From Spirochaetota bacterium (lineage in GTDB: Bacteria > Spirochaetota > GWB1-36-13 > JAKPDD01): DNA of 64,000 nucleotides. The notes beneath the pieces were generated by a model that was not told the DNA's origin, ran no database searches, and was given only the letters and a program-made list of their open reading frames with translations. Location of the stretch: the NCBI GenBank assembly GCA_029552945.1, contig JAKPDD010000032.1, positions 206,377 through 270,376 of the forward strand. The letters are read 5' to 3'. Below are positions 37,619-47,467 of the stretch, one piece after another. Every line of letters starts with the position of its first letter. The first letter of the stretch is position 1. The position numbers and the translations under genes were made by a program.

Positions 37619-38341
37619 TCATGCCTTTTTATTTTTTACTATATTTATCATTTCTTTTACAGCAGTATATAGGCCAACAAATACAGCCCTACTTATTATA
37701 CTATGACCTATGCTTAATTCGTCTATATCTTTAATGTTAACTATATCATAAGTATTTTCATAATTTAATCCGTGCCCTGCGTGAATAATAAGACCATTTT
37801 TTTTAGCAAAAGCCACAGATTCTTTTATCTTATTAAGCTCTTCTTCCTTTTTAAAAGGATCAATAAGGTTAGCATAATTTCCAGTATGTATTTCTATCGC
37901 ATCAGCACCAATCTCTTTAGCTGCTTCTATCTGATTTTTTTCAGGTTCAACAAAAAGAGAAACTTTGATTCCTTTGTCTTTTAAAGGAGAAAGATATTTC
38001 ATAATTTTATCCTTTAATCCAATCACATCCAGGCCACCTTCTGTAGTAAGCTCTTCTCTTCTCTCTGGAACAATAGTAGCCCACTCTGGAACTATATTAA
38101 GCACAATATTTATTATTTCTTCATTTAAAGCACATTCAAAGTTTAAAGGTTTTTTTATCTCTTTTTTTAAGATATATACATCTTCATCCTGTATATGTCT
38201 CCTATCCTCTCTTAAATGAAAAGTAATCCCATCAGCACCAGCTTTAACAACTTCAAACGCTGCCTGCAATAAATCTGGGTCTTTCCCCTTCCTTGCCTGT
38301 CTTAAAGTTGCAACATGGTCTATATTCACACTTAATTTCAT
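37619..38341 (-). CDS. pdxJ: Pyridoxine 5'-phosphate synthase
   Basis: The 240-residue barrel enzyme begins LSVNIDHVATLRQARKGKDPDLLQAAF and has GADGITFHLREDRRHIQDEDV, EIHTGNYAN and IIHAGHGLNYEN. It condenses 3-amino-2-oxopropyl phosphate with deoxyxylulose 5-phosphate in the DXP-dependent vitamin B6 route. It overlaps the ybbR gene by 4 bases. PLP produced would serve the two aminotransferases in this window. Confidence 0.97.
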   Translation of the reverse strand: MKLSVNIDHVATLRQARKGKDPDLLQAAFEVVKAGADGITFHLREDRRHIQDEDVYILKKEIKKPLNFECALNEEIINIVLNIVPEWATIVPERREELTTEGGLDVIGLKDKIMKYLSPLKDKGIKVSLFVEPEKNQIEAAKEIGADAIEIHTGNYANLIDPFKKEEELNKIKESVAFAKKNGLIIHAGHGLNYENTYDIVNIKDIDELSIGHSIISRAVFVGLYTAVKEMINIVKNKKA

Positions 38342-39237
38342 TTTAATCTCCTTTTTATAGTAACATCAACACTTCTAATATCAAAAGGCTCTATAATAAG
38401 AGAATCATTATTTATATCTATTTTTAAATTTAATTTGTAATTCCCTTCATTTGTAATTTCTTTACAATCTACATAAAAATATAATTTATTCAGATCATTT
38501 TCTTTAAAATTATCAAAATTCCCTTTTACTAAGGCATTAACACTTTTAGGAGAAAAATAAGCTTCAAAATCTTCACTAAGATTCTTTACTTTAATAGGTA
38601 TAAGTATAAACCTCTCTTCTATCTTCTTTATAGCTTTAAAATCAACCTTCACAGACGTTACTGAAAGATAAACATTTTTATAAGGATTTTTTATGGGTAT
38701 AATTTTAGAGTATATACCTGATGAATTAACTGTATAAGTTGAAGTTTCAAGTGTTTTTATATTTTTTAAAATTTTTGACGGCCCCTCGATTTTTATCACT
38801 TTAGGAGTAACAGTAATATCTTTTACAAGAAATAAATTCTGGCTATCAATAACAGGATTTATTTCAACCTCTTTTATTTCTTTTTTATCAACTTCAACAA
38901 ATATTTTTTTCTCACTTAAAGATATTCTAGCCAGGTATGGTATATCAAACTTTTTTATTATCTCAGGTTCAATATAATTTTTACCTACCATAACATCTTT
39001 TAAAGAGACTCTAACCTCAAGTGGTGGTTGCTTAAATTCATAATAAGAGTATTTACTTAAAATGATATTATAAGAAAATAACTCCTGTTTTTTTATTATA
39101 ACCATGTCATCAGGAAGATCAAAATATTTTATTTCAACAGAAAAATCAAGTGTCTTTGTTACAATTGCGTCTATATAAAACCAGAGTATTACTGAGATAA
39201 GAAAAGATAAAATTATTTTAGTTGTTTTATCTTTCAT
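38338..39237 (-). CDS. YbbR/CdaR-family protein, CdaA partner
   Basis: The 299-residue protein has one N-terminal membrane segment (residues 7-23, IILSFLISVILWFYIDA) followed by two to three YbbR-like beta domains (LVKDITVTPKVIKIEGPSKIL is the clearest). In Firmicutes CdaR regulates diadenylate cyclase CdaA. It overlaps cdaA by 11 bases, the classical pairing. Most of the protein faces outwards. Confidence 0.9.
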   Translation of the reverse strand: MKDKTTKIILSFLISVILWFYIDAIVTKTLDFSVEIKYFDLPDDMVIIKKQELFSYNIILSKYSYYEFKQPPLEVRVSLKDVMVGKNYIEPEIIKKFDIPYLARISLSEKKIFVEVDKKEIKEVEINPVIDSQNLFLVKDITVTPKVIKIEGPSKILKNIKTLETSTYTVNSSGIYSKIIPIKNPYKNVYLSVTSVKVDFKAIKKIEERFILIPIKVKNLSEDFEAYFSPKSVNALVKGNFDNFKENDLNKLYFYVDCKEITNEGNYKLNLKIDINNDSLIIEPFDIRSVDVTIKRRLK

Positions 39238-39982
39238 CTTTCATCCCTAAAATTTCAAAAATTTTCTTTCTTATACCATCTAAACCAAGATTATAGAAAA
39301 TTTTACCTTGATAAAATAAAGATATATATCCATTTTCCTCAGAAGTAGTAAGTGCAATCCCATTAGAAATCTCTGTTATACCTATTGCAGCTCTATGCCT
39401 TGAGCCTAAATATTTTGAAACATCTTTCTCTGTAATAGGGAAAAAAGCTCTGGCATACAATATTTTATTAAAGTTCATTATTATAGCCCCATCGTGAAGA
39501 GGTGTTGAAGGCATAAATAAAGATATAATAATTTCTTCATTTATTTCAGAATTAATAGGTACTGATCTTTCTTTTATATCTTTAAGCTGGTCTTCAAGGT
39601 CTATATATATTAAAGAACCTATTTTTCTACTTGAAAGATAATTAAGAGCATTCAGGACTTTTTCAATATTACTTTTTAATTCCCTATTTTTCTTTATATA
39701 TATTATAGTTTTTGAAGAGTTAATAAAGTTTTTTATCTCTTTTTGAAATATTATTATAAGTGCAATTGGTATTATCTCAATAATTTTTTCAAAAATCCAG
39801 ACAAAAGTTTTTAATATAAAAAACTTTGAAAAAATAAAAAAAATACCTAAAATAACAAGAAGTTTAAGAATAGTTTTTGTTTTTACATCTATAATCCTAA
39901 AAACAAAATTATAGATAATTACAGTTAATCCTATAATCTCAACCAGACCAGTAATATAATATATAATATTATTTAATTCCAA
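39227..39982 (-). CDS. cdaA: Diadenylate cyclase, membrane-bound (CdaA/DacA type)
   Basis: The 251-residue protein has three N-terminal membrane helices, a short coiled linker (residues 80-115) and the DAC domain. The DGA motif is at 164-166 (LHDGAIIMN) and RHR at 195-197 (GSRHRAAIGI), both required for cyclic di-AMP synthesis. Cyclic di-AMP typically controls potassium and osmolyte balance and the cell wall. It is the first gene of the operon cdaA-ybbR-pdxJ-DUF2225-truA, divergent from folC. Confidence 0.96.
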   Translation of the reverse strand: MELNNIIYYITGLVEIIGLTVIIYNFVFRIIDVKTKTILKLLVILGIFFIFSKFFILKTFVWIFEKIIEIIPIALIIIFQKEIKNFINSSKTIIYIKKNRELKSNIEKVLNALNYLSSRKIGSLIYIDLEDQLKDIKERSVPINSEINEEIIISLFMPSTPLHDGAIIMNFNKILYARAFFPITEKDVSKYLGSRHRAAIGITEISNGIALTTSEENGYISLFYQGKIFYNLGLDGIRKKIFEILGMKDER

Positions 39983-40071
39983 TTCTATATCTCATTTTTT
40001 TATTAAATTAACTCTAAAAATTTATATTTAAATTCTCTTTAATTTTAATAAAATTTAATTGATGGTACAAA

Positions 40072-41286
40072 ATGATAGACTATGAAAAAATAAGACTATT
40101 TGACTATAAAAAATCCTTTAACCTTGCAAGAGTTAAAAAAGCACTAGAAATAATAGGTAATCCTGAAAAGTATATTAAAATAATACATTTAGCAGGAACA
40201 AAAGGTAAAACTTCAACATCTTTTTATTTAAAAGACCTAATAATCAAAAATCTGAGATTAAATGTAGGATTATTTATATCGCCCCATATAAAAAGTCCAA
40301 CAGAAAGAATAACAATAAACTTCAAAGAAATAGAAACTAAAAAAATGGATAAATTATTTAATTATGTTAAAAATATATCTGAGAAAAATAACCTTAATTT
40401 AACATACTTTGAGATAATGACTATAATTGCAATAAAATACTTTAAAGAAGAAAAGGTTGATTTTGCAATACTTGAGACAGGGCTTGGTGGTAGACTAGAT
40501 GCAACAAATGTTATAAATCCAGTCCTATCAATAATAACAAGAATAGATAAAGATCATACAAATATACTCGGAAAATCTATATTTAAAATTGCTTATGAAA
40601 AACTAGGGATAATAAAAAAAGATATACCTTTTATCATAGGTAAACAAAAAATTTATATTTATTTCTATATTTTATTTTATCTAATTTTAAAAAAATTATA
40701 TAAAAATCTGAGAAACCCAAGAATAAAAATAAAAAAGACAAATTATGCAATAGAATTTTATAATAAAAATTTTAGAATAAAATATAATGGACCATATTTT
40801 GGAATAGAAAACTTTCTTTTAGCATTAAAATCATTTGTTTCACTTTTCGGTAACAATAATATTATTATAAAAGATTATACACATGATATAAAAGGTAGAT
40901 TTGAGACATACAAATTAAATAACAAACATGAAATAATATTTGATGGGGCTCATAATAAAATATCAATAAAAAAACTTGTTCAATCTATTAGAAAAAAGTA
41001 CAATAATCTAAGCTTTATTACAATATTTAACTGTCAAAAAGATAAAGACTATAAGAGAATGTTGAAAAATCTGAAAAAGATAACCAAAATTTTCATAATT
41101 CCTAATATTGAAAACATGGCAACAGAAGAAATAATAGAATTTTTAAGTAAGAAAAAAATAAAATTTCTACTAATAGACAAAAACAGTTTTGAACCTGAAA
41201 TAGAAAATTATCTTATAACAGGTTCATTTTACATATTGGAAGAATTCAAAAATAAATTTTTAGAAAAGTTTAAAATAAACCCCTAA
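40072..41286 (+). CDS. folC: Folylpolyglutamate synthase / dihydrofolate synthase
   Basis: The 404-residue ATP-dependent ligase has the P-loop GTKGKTS at residues 42-48, then GLFISPHIKSPTERI, LETGLGGRLDATNVI and a C-terminal Mur-ligase half (EIIFDGAHNKIS). It adds glutamates to folates and may also make dihydrofolate. A hydrophobic stretch near residue 195 is unusually aromatic (YFYILFYLIL). The gene stands alone and converges on a lipoprotein gene. Confidence 0.94.
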   Translation: MIDYEKIRLFDYKKSFNLARVKKALEIIGNPEKYIKIIHLAGTKGKTSTSFYLKDLIIKNLRLNVGLFISPHIKSPTERITINFKEIETKKMDKLFNYVKNISEKNNLNLTYFEIMTIIAIKYFKEEKVDFAILETGLGGRLDATNVINPVLSIITRIDKDHTNILGKSIFKIAYEKLGIIKKDIPFIIGKQKIYIYFYILFYLILKKLYKNLRNPRIKIKKTNYAIEFYNKNFRIKYNGPYFGIENFLLALKSFVSLFGNNNIIIKDYTHDIKGRFETYKLNNKHEIIFDGAHNKISIKKLVQSIRKKYNNLSFITIFNCQKDKDYKRMLKNLKKITKIFIIPNIENMATEEIIEFLSKKKIKFLLIDKNSFEPEIENYLITGSFYILEEFKNKFLEKFKINP

Positions 41287-41309
41287 TTAAGCATAAATAC
41301 ATAAAAATA

Positions 41310-42419
41310 TTACTTCAGTACTCTTTCAAACGGGAAGGTTATAAGTATATTGTAGTCCTTTATTATTATAACTTTAAACTCCCAGTTACTCATAACAAGA
41401 TCATTTGATGAATCAAATATTTTTATATTTACCTCTTTTTCAGCTATACCACCATTATTATTATAAACATAATTATCCCATATAATATACTTAGCTGTAA
41501 CTTTAATGTTTCCAAACCTATCTTTTTCAAGTGTAGGAAGACCATTTATTAACTCATTATTAACAATACTACCAAAAAAAGGTGTCTCTTGCTTATATCT
41601 TACCTGACCATATTTATCAAGTTCTAAAATACCTCTCCTGTTAACATAATAAGTATTATACTTAGGAATTGATGATAAAGATACATAAAACCATTCACCA
41701 CTATAACCTTTCTTTTCTCTTACTTTAGCCATGATTTTATTAAGTTCAAACTCTTCTTCTCCTGTTAGTTCCTGTTTTCTGTAATACTTAGCAAGATTGT
41801 AGGTATAGATCTTTTCTATAAACTTTTTTTCAGAATCATCTAGATATTTTAAAACTTTTTCATTAAAACTATTCTCATCAATCCACAGAGGCGATTCAGA
41901 AAAAACATAAAAGTCATCAAACCAATCATAATTTGCGTGTTCCCATTCTCCTTCAAGTGTAGATTGACTATCCCTTTTTTTATATATATTCATTCCAAAA
42001 TATTTACTATCACAATAATATTCTAAAATCTGATACCTTCTATAGGGATAAAAAATATGTTCAGGTCTATTTGTTTTCGAATCTATCTTTAAAGGATTTG
42101 TAAGCCCAATATTTTCATAATCTAATCTTAAATATCCAATCCCCTTATTTTTATCCCAATTATAAACATACCATTTACCAGTAAATACTACCTTTTCTCC
42201 CTGACCATAATCTGTAGAAACACTCCACTTGCCTCTATTAGGTTCACCCTCAAATTCAATAAAATATGTATTTTTGTACCTCCATTTACCAAGAGGACTT
42301 TCTAAAGCACCATTTGCATCTCTATAAATAGCATCAGGTGTTTTTTCAAGTACAACTTTTTTTTCAGAACATGAAATAAAAGCAAAAAAAGTAATTATAA
42401 AAAAAACTATTGTTCTCAT
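41310..42419 (-). CDS. Putative lipoprotein, function unknown
   Basis: The 369-residue protein has an 11-16 residue hydrophobic N-terminus and a lipobox ending at C17 (FAFISC), so it is probably lipid-anchored. The mature part is rich in Trp, Tyr and Gly, with repeated short strands such as GKWRYKNTYFIEF, GKWSVSTDYG and GKWYVYNWD, suggesting a beta-rich fold. I do not recognise the family. It is a single gene, divergent from rimM, converging on folC. Confidence 0.75.
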   Translation of the reverse strand: MRTIVFFIITFFAFISCSEKKVVLEKTPDAIYRDANGALESPLGKWRYKNTYFIEFEGEPNRGKWSVSTDYGQGEKVVFTGKWYVYNWDKNKGIGYLRLDYENIGLTNPLKIDSKTNRPEHIFYPYRRYQILEYYCDSKYFGMNIYKKRDSQSTLEGEWEHANYDWFDDFYVFSESPLWIDENSFNEKVLKYLDDSEKKFIEKIYTYNLAKYYRKQELTGEEEFELNKIMAKVREKKGYSGEWFYVSLSSIPKYNTYYVNRRGILELDKYGQVRYKQETPFFGSIVNNELINGLPTLEKDRFGNIKVTAKYIIWDNYVYNNNGGIAEKEVNIKIFDSSNDLVMSNWEFKVIIIKDYNILITFPFERVLK

Positions 42420-42553
42420 TAAAACTCCTTATAGAATTTTATAGCACCAGTTAAGCATCAGTCAAAATACTTATTAAACCAAAATGTAATTAATTATATA
42501 ATTATAATATTATTAAATTTAAGACTCCTAATTAAAATCAAAGTTTAAAAAAT

Positions 42554-43072
42554 ATGGAAAAAATAGTAATAGGAAAAATAGTTAATACAAGAGGTATAAA
42601 GGGAGATCTTATATTACTAAGTTATACAGAACCATTAGATAATATTCTAAAATATAAGACTCTTTATTTTAAGGACAATAATGAATTTAAAGAGATTAAA
42701 ATATCAAAAATATCTTATTATAGGGGAAATAGGTTTGTAATGAAATTAAATAATACAAATAATATAAATGAAGTACTGAAAATGAGAGGTAAAAATATAT
42801 ACATAGACTTTTCTGAAATAAAAGATGAATTGAAAGATAATCAATTTTTTTACTTTCAGGCAATTGGATCAAAAACATATATAGGTGAAAAATATATTGG
42901 CAAAGTTGTGTCCGTACACAATTTTGGTTCATGTGATATTCTGGAAGTTATATACAAAAACGAAAAAAACAAAAGAAAACAGGTAATGTTGCCTGTATTA
43001 GATGAGTATATTGAAATTTTTGACCTGGATAATAAAGTTATAAAATATAAGGATATAGATGGTTTGTTATAA
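42554..43072 (+). CDS. rimM: Ribosome maturation factor RimM
   Basis: The 172-residue protein has the N-terminal domain VIGKIVNTRGIKGDLILLSYTEP and the PRC-barrel-like C-terminal VMLPVLDEYIEIFDLDNKVI. RimM helps 30S head maturation and binds S19. The usual upstream partner rpsP is absent here; the gene instead begins an operon next to a divergent lipoprotein gene. No strong ribosome binding site is seen. It overlaps trmD by 14 bases. Confidence 0.95.
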   Translation: MEKIVIGKIVNTRGIKGDLILLSYTEPLDNILKYKTLYFKDNNEFKEIKISKISYYRGNRFVMKLNNTNNINEVLKMRGKNIYIDFSEIKDELKDNQFFYFQAIGSKTYIGEKYIGKVVSVHNFGSCDILEVIYKNEKNKRKQVMLPVLDEYIEIFDLDNKVIKYKDIDGLL

Positions 43073-43799
43073 AGTTCTAACACTGTTTCCTAATTTGATA
43101 AATGAATATATAAACTCAAATGCTCCTCTTAAAAGGGGTATAGAAAAGGGAATCATAAAAATAAAAGTCATAAACTTTAGGGAATATTCTGATGATAAGC
43201 ATAAAAAAGTAGATGATGAAATATATGGTGACGGTGCCGGAATGCTACTTAAATGCCAGCCTATAATTGATGCTGTTAGGGGAAACTCAGGACCTGAAAC
43301 AAAAATAATAATAACAGATCCTCGTGGAAAAGTTTTCAATAATAAAATAGCTAAAGAATTGAGTAAAGAAAAAGAGATAATGATAATTTGTGGAAGATAT
43401 GAAGGTTTTGATGAAAGAATAAACATGATATTAAAACCAGAGAGAATTTCACTTGGTGACTTTATTTTAACAAATGGTGAAATAGTTGCTCTTTCAATTA
43501 TAGATTCATCAATCAGATTTATAGAGGGTGTACTTGACTCTTATGAATCTACTTTTGAAGAGAGTTTTAATCCTCTTTTAGAATATGATCAGTACACACG
43601 GCCAAGAGAATATAAAGGATTAAAAGTTCCAGAAGCATTAATTAGTGGTGATCATAAAAAAATAAAAGAGTTTAGACTAAAAAGTGCATTAAAAAATACA
43701 ATAAAAAATAGACCTGACTTATTAAAATCATTAAATTTAGATATCTCAAATTTAAAAATAGCAAAAGAAATAATTAAGGAGATATATCATGATAAATAG
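43059..43799 (+). CDS. trmD: tRNA (guanine-N1)-methyltransferase
   Basis: The 246-residue SPOUT enzyme has VLTLFPNLINEYINSNAPLKRGI, YGDGAGMLLKCQPIIDAV, the knot segment ICGRYEGFDERI, SLGDFILTNGE and PRE-type C-terminal YTRPREYKGLKVPEALISGDH. It methylates G37 of tRNAs to prevent frameshifting. Start ATG 43059 lies inside the end of rimM. It overlaps rplS by 11 bases. Confidence 0.97.
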   Translation: MVCYKVLTLFPNLINEYINSNAPLKRGIEKGIIKIKVINFREYSDDKHKKVDDEIYGDGAGMLLKCQPIIDAVRGNSGPETKIIITDPRGKVFNNKIAKELSKEKEIMIICGRYEGFDERINMILKPERISLGDFILTNGEIVALSIIDSSIRFIEGVLDSYESTFEESFNPLLEYDQYTRPREYKGLKVPEALISGDHKKIKEFRLKSALKNTIKNRPDLLKSLNLDISNLKIAKEIIKEIYHDK

Positions 43800-44151
43800 A
43801 GGTGAAGTTTTAGCAAAAATTGAAAAAGAGTATATGACAAAAGATGAAAACTTTAAAGTTGGAAATACTGTAAAAGTTTATGTTAAAATTATTGAAGGTA
43901 AAAAAGAAAGAATACAAGTTTTTGAAGGTATAGTAATTGATATTCATGGTTCAGGTTTAAATAGAATGTTTAAAGTAAGAAAAATGGTTGGACAAATAGG
44001 TGTAGAAAGAACCTTCCCTTTACATAGCCCATCTATACAAAAAATAGAAGTGGTTAAAACTGGTAAAGTAAGAAGAGCTAAACTATTCTATTTAAGAGGA
44101 AGAATAGGAAAAGCAAGCCAGCTTAAAAATGTTTTAGAAAGTCAAAATTAA
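43789..44151 (+). CDS. rplS: 50S ribosomal protein L19
   Basis: The 120-residue protein shows FKVGNTVKVYVKIIEGKKERIQVFEG, then GVERTFPLHSPSIQKIEVVKTGKVRRAKLFYLRGR, the signature of L19. L19 sits at the 30S-50S interface. It is last in the rimM-trmD-rplS operon, followed by a hairpin. Confidence 0.98.
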   Translation: MINRGEVLAKIEKEYMTKDENFKVGNTVKVYVKIIEGKKERIQVFEGIVIDIHGSGLNRMFKVRKMVGQIGVERTFPLHSPSIQKIEVVKTGKVRRAKLFYLRGRIGKASQLKNVLESQN

Positions 44152-44169
44152 TATTATATAATTAAAATT

Positions 44170-44202
44170 AAACAGTAAAGCCTGAAAAAGGTTTTATTGT
44201 TT
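44170..44202 (+). terminator. Terminator-like hairpin after rplS
   Basis: AAACAGTAAAGCC pairs with GGTTTTATTGTTT across a 7-base loop, giving 13 base pairs including two G-T wobbles. The following bases are A-rich with few T, so it may end the transcript with help or protect the 3' end. Confidence 0.55.
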
Positions 44203-44380
44203 AAAAAATTACATCCTTTAGTTATCTTTAGAAAATATAAATTTATTTCATTTTAATTTCTAACTTTATACTCTGCTATAAAATAATATATATCCAAAAT
44301 ACCCCACTTTTAATCATTATTTTACAAGAAGTAAAGTAAATTTAAATTCAAAAAATTAAATAAATATAAAAGGAAACATT

Positions 44381-45586
44381 ATGGAAAATATTTTTGCTAA
44401 TATAGAGGATATCTTAAATGATATAAAAAATGGCAAACCTTTTATACTTGTTGATGATGAAGATAGAGAAAATGAAGGCGATCTTGTTATAGCAGCAGAA
44501 AAAGCTACAAAAGAAAATATCAACTTTTTTATAAAAGAAGCCAGAGGACTCTTATGTGCACCATTGACAAAAGAGATAGCTACTAGACTTGAACTTGAAC
44601 TTATGGTGAAAAACAATACTGACCCACACACTACAGCTTTTACAGTAAGTGTTGACCACATTAACACAGGGACAGGGATATCAGCAGAAGATAGAGCAGA
44701 AACATTAAGAAACTTATCATCACCAACATCAAAACCATCAGACTTCAGGAAACCAGGGCATATATTCCCATTGCTTGCAAAGGAAGGTGGAGTACTTGTC
44801 CGTGCAGGTCATACAGAAGGAAGTATAGACCTTGTCAAAATGGCAGGGCTAAAACCAGTTGCTGCTATATGCGAGATAATAAATGAAGACGGTTCAATGG
44901 CAAGACTCCCCGATCTTATAAAATTTGCTCAGAAACATAATCTTAATATATTCTCTATAGAAAAAATAATTGAAGAAAGAATAAAAAAAGATAAGTTTGT
45001 AGAGATTGTAAGTAAGGCTCATATGCCAACAAAGTGGGGAAATTTCGAGATAATATCTTATAGAAATAAACTAAATAACGAAATTCATATTGCATTAGTA
45101 AAAGGGAATATAAGTACAAATGAACCAATTTTAGTAAGAGTACATTCTGAATGCTTGACAGGGGATACATTTGGAAGTTACAGATGTGACTGTGGTGACC
45201 AACTCCACACTGCTATGGAAATGATTGAAAAAGAGGGTAGAGGAGTACTTTTATATTTAAGACAAGAAGGAAGAGGTATAGGAATAGCAAACAAAATAAA
45301 AGCCTATTGTTTACAAGATAAAGGACTCGATACGGTTGAGGCAAATGAAAAATTAGGATTCCCTGCAGACCTTAGAGACTACGGTATAGGAGCTCAAATG
45401 TTAAAAGATTTAGGGATAAAAAAAATAAGATTAATTACAAACAACCCTAAGAAACTAATAGGATTAAAAGCTTATGATATTCAGATAGTTGAAAGAGTGC
45501 CGATAATTATACCACCTACAGAACATAACAAGTTCTATTTAGAAACTAAAAAAAATAAAATGGGGCATATGTTAGATGAAAAATAA
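44381..45586 (+). CDS. ribBA: Bifunctional DHBP synthase / GTP cyclohydrolase II
   Basis: The 401-residue fusion carries the RibB domain in residues 1-205 ([38 protein letters not shown]) and RibA in 206-401. The zinc ligands C258, C269 and C271 are in [17 protein letters not shown], followed by [19 protein letters not shown]. Both first steps of riboflavin synthesis are thus present; other rib genes are not in the window. No FMN riboswitch pattern is evident in the upstream 230 bases. It heads a tight eight-gene run and overlaps the next gene by 11 bases. Confidence 0.97.
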   Translation: MENIFANIEDILNDIKNGKPFILVDDEDRENEGDLVIAAEKATKENINFFIKEARGLLCAPLTKEIATRLELELMVKNNTDPHTTAFTVSVDHINTGTGISAEDRAETLRNLSSPTSKPSDFRKPGHIFPLLAKEGGVLVRAGHTEGSIDLVKMAGLKPVAAICEIINEDGSMARLPDLIKFAQKHNLNIFSIEKIIEERIKKDKFVEIVSKAHMPTKWGNFEIISYRNKLNNEIHIALVKGNISTNEPILVRVHSECLTGDTFGSYRCDCGDQLHTAMEMIEKEGRGVLLYLRQEGRGIGIANKIKAYCLQDKGLDTVEANEKLGFPADLRDYGIGAQMLKDLGIKKIRLITNNPKKLIGLKAYDIQIVERVPIIIPPTEHNKFYLETKKNKMGHMLDEK

Positions 45587-46577
45587 AAAAGTATATGTAA
45601 TAGCAGAAATAGGATTAAACCATGATGGAAAGATTGACAAAGCAATTGAAATGGTTCACAAATCAAAAGAAAGTGGTGCTGATGCAGTAAAATTTCAAAC
45701 TTTTAAAGCAGAACATCTTTTAAACCCGTTAACATTTAAGGATAATAAGGCGAATTACAACATTATTTTTGACAAATTAAAAGAAGTCGAAATAAATGAA
45801 GAATTCCACAAAATTATAAGAGAAGAAACAAAAAAAATTAACATAGACTTTATATCATCTGTTTTTGATCAAGAATCTTTAGAAATAGTAAACAAATACT
45901 GTGATTCTATAAAAATAGCATCCTCTGAAATAACAAACCTTGAACTTTTAGAAAAAGTTGGTGAAACAGGCAAAAAAGTTATTATATCAACCGGTATGGC
46001 AACTTTAGGTGAAATAGAAAGAGCAATTTTTACACTCCTTAAAGGAGGTGCAACAGATATATCACTACTCCACTGCGTTTCTCTATATCCACTTGAACCT
46101 GAGCTTGCCAATCTTATGGTTATAAACTCATTAAAAAAGTCTTTTAAACTTCCAGTAGGTTTTTCTGATCATAGTTTAGGTGATACTTTAGCAATAGCAG
46201 CCGTGGCACTAGGGGCAACAATAATAGAAAAACATGTAACTTTGAAAAGAGAAAACAGGTTGTTTGACCATCCACATTCAATGGAGTTTAAAGAGTTTGA
46301 GGAAATGGTAAACAAAATAAGAGAAATTGAAATAGCATTAGGAGATGGTGTAAAAAAAATAAGTGCAAAAGAGATGGAAATAAAAAAAGCTTCCTTAAAA
46401 AGTCTATTCGCCAAAACTGATATAAAAGAAGGTGAAGTTTTAAATGATAAAAACATAAAGGCAGTTAGACCACTTATTGGTATACCTGTTGAAATGAAGT
46501 ATATGGTAATAAACTCAAAAGCTAAAAAAGATATCCCAAAAAATTCTCCTATATTCTGGGAGGATATTGTATGGTAG
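45576..46577 (+). CDS. NeuB-family sialic-acid-type synthase with SAF domain
   Basis: The 333-residue protein has the NeuB barrel ([53 protein letters not shown]) and a C-terminal SAF antifreeze-like domain from about residue 280. NeuB enzymes condense phosphoenolpyruvate with N-acetylmannosamine or a related sugar to form nonulosonic acids. The precise sugar (sialic, legionaminic, pseudaminic) is not decided. Overlaps of 11 bases with ribBA and 7 with the cytidylyltransferase gene indicate coupling. Confidence 0.92.
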   Translation: MKNKKVYVIAEIGLNHDGKIDKAIEMVHKSKESGADAVKFQTFKAEHLLNPLTFKDNKANYNIIFDKLKEVEINEEFHKIIREETKKINIDFISSVFDQESLEIVNKYCDSIKIASSEITNLELLEKVGETGKKVIISTGMATLGEIERAIFTLLKGGATDISLLHCVSLYPLEPELANLMVINSLKKSFKLPVGFSDHSLGDTLAIAAVALGATIIEKHVTLKRENRLFDHPHSMEFKEFEEMVNKIREIEIALGDGVKKISAKEMEIKKASLKSLFAKTDIKEGEVLNDKNIKAVRPLIGIPVEMKYMVINSKAKKDIPKNSPIFWEDIVW

Positions 46578-47455
46578 GTGCTGTTATCCAAGCACGAATG
46601 GGTTCAACAAGACTCCCTGGTAAAGTTCTTATGGAAATAGAAGGTAAGCCCCTATTAGAACACATTATAGACAGATTAAAAGTATGTAATAAAATAAAAA
46701 AAATAGTTGTTGCAACTACGACAGAAAAAGAGGATAATAAAATTCAGGAGTTTTGTGTTAGTAAAAATATTGATTTTTACAGAGGAAGTACTGATAATGT
46801 ACTTGAAAGGTTTATAGAAGCATCAGAAAAGTTTCAAATAGATATTATAGTAAGAATATGTGCGGATTCACCATTAATTGATCCTGCAACAATAGATAAA
46901 ATGATAGAAAAACTTATAGAAAATAATTTAGACCTTGTAACAATAAACCCAGAATCAACTTCACTACTTGATGGCTTTGAAGTAACAACATTAAAATTTT
47001 TAAAGACTCTAAAAAAGCAAGCAACTGAAAAATACCACTTTGAACACGTAACATTCCTGGCAAAAGAAAAAAATATAGGGAAAATATTATATTATGAACC
47101 AGAAGAAAACCTAAGGGTAAAAGATATAAGAATTACTGTCGATACAAAAGAAGACCTTGAGTTTATAAGAGAAGTTTTCAAACATCTTTACAAAAAAAAT
47201 AATATTATAGATGTAAGAGATATTGAAAAATTACCTTTTTACATATTTAGAATAAATAGAGAAATAAAACAGAAGGCCCCAGAAGAGAAAAACTTTCTAG
47301 TAAATGTAATAATTAAGAAAGAAGATGATATTATAAACAATTTTTTAAAAACTTTAAAAAAGAATCCTTCAATACTGGTAAATAAAGCAAGAAACAAAAA
47401 AGAAATAAAAAAAAATAAGGAATTAATAAACATAAGTTTAAAATACATAAATTAG
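46571..47455 (+). CDS. SpsF-type cytidylyltransferase-like protein
   Basis: The 294-residue protein begins with the nucleotidyltransferase loop AVIQARMGSTRLPGKVL (residues 4-20), then KIKKIVVATTTEKEDNKI and VRICADSPLIDPATID, matching the SpsF group related to CMP-sugar synthetases. It probably activates the product of the preceding NeuB-like enzyme with CTP. The last 60 residues are Lys/Asn-rich and less conserved. No glycosyltransferase is nearby, so the glycan target is unknown. Confidence 0.88.
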   Translation: MVGAVIQARMGSTRLPGKVLMEIEGKPLLEHIIDRLKVCNKIKKIVVATTTEKEDNKIQEFCVSKNIDFYRGSTDNVLERFIEASEKFQIDIIVRICADSPLIDPATIDKMIEKLIENNLDLVTINPESTSLLDGFEVTTLKFLKTLKKQATEKYHFEHVTFLAKEKNIGKILYYEPEENLRVKDIRITVDTKEDLEFIREVFKHLYKKNNIIDVRDIEKLPFYIFRINREIKQKAPEEKNFLVNVIIKKEDDIINNFLKTLKKNPSILVNKARNKKEIKKNKELINISLKYIN

Positions 47456-47467
47456 AAGAGGCATAAA

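Noticed and set aside
44204-44380. FMN riboswitch upstream of ribBA
   Set aside because: The conserved AGGGGC and GATTCAGT-type segments of the RFN element are not present in the leader.
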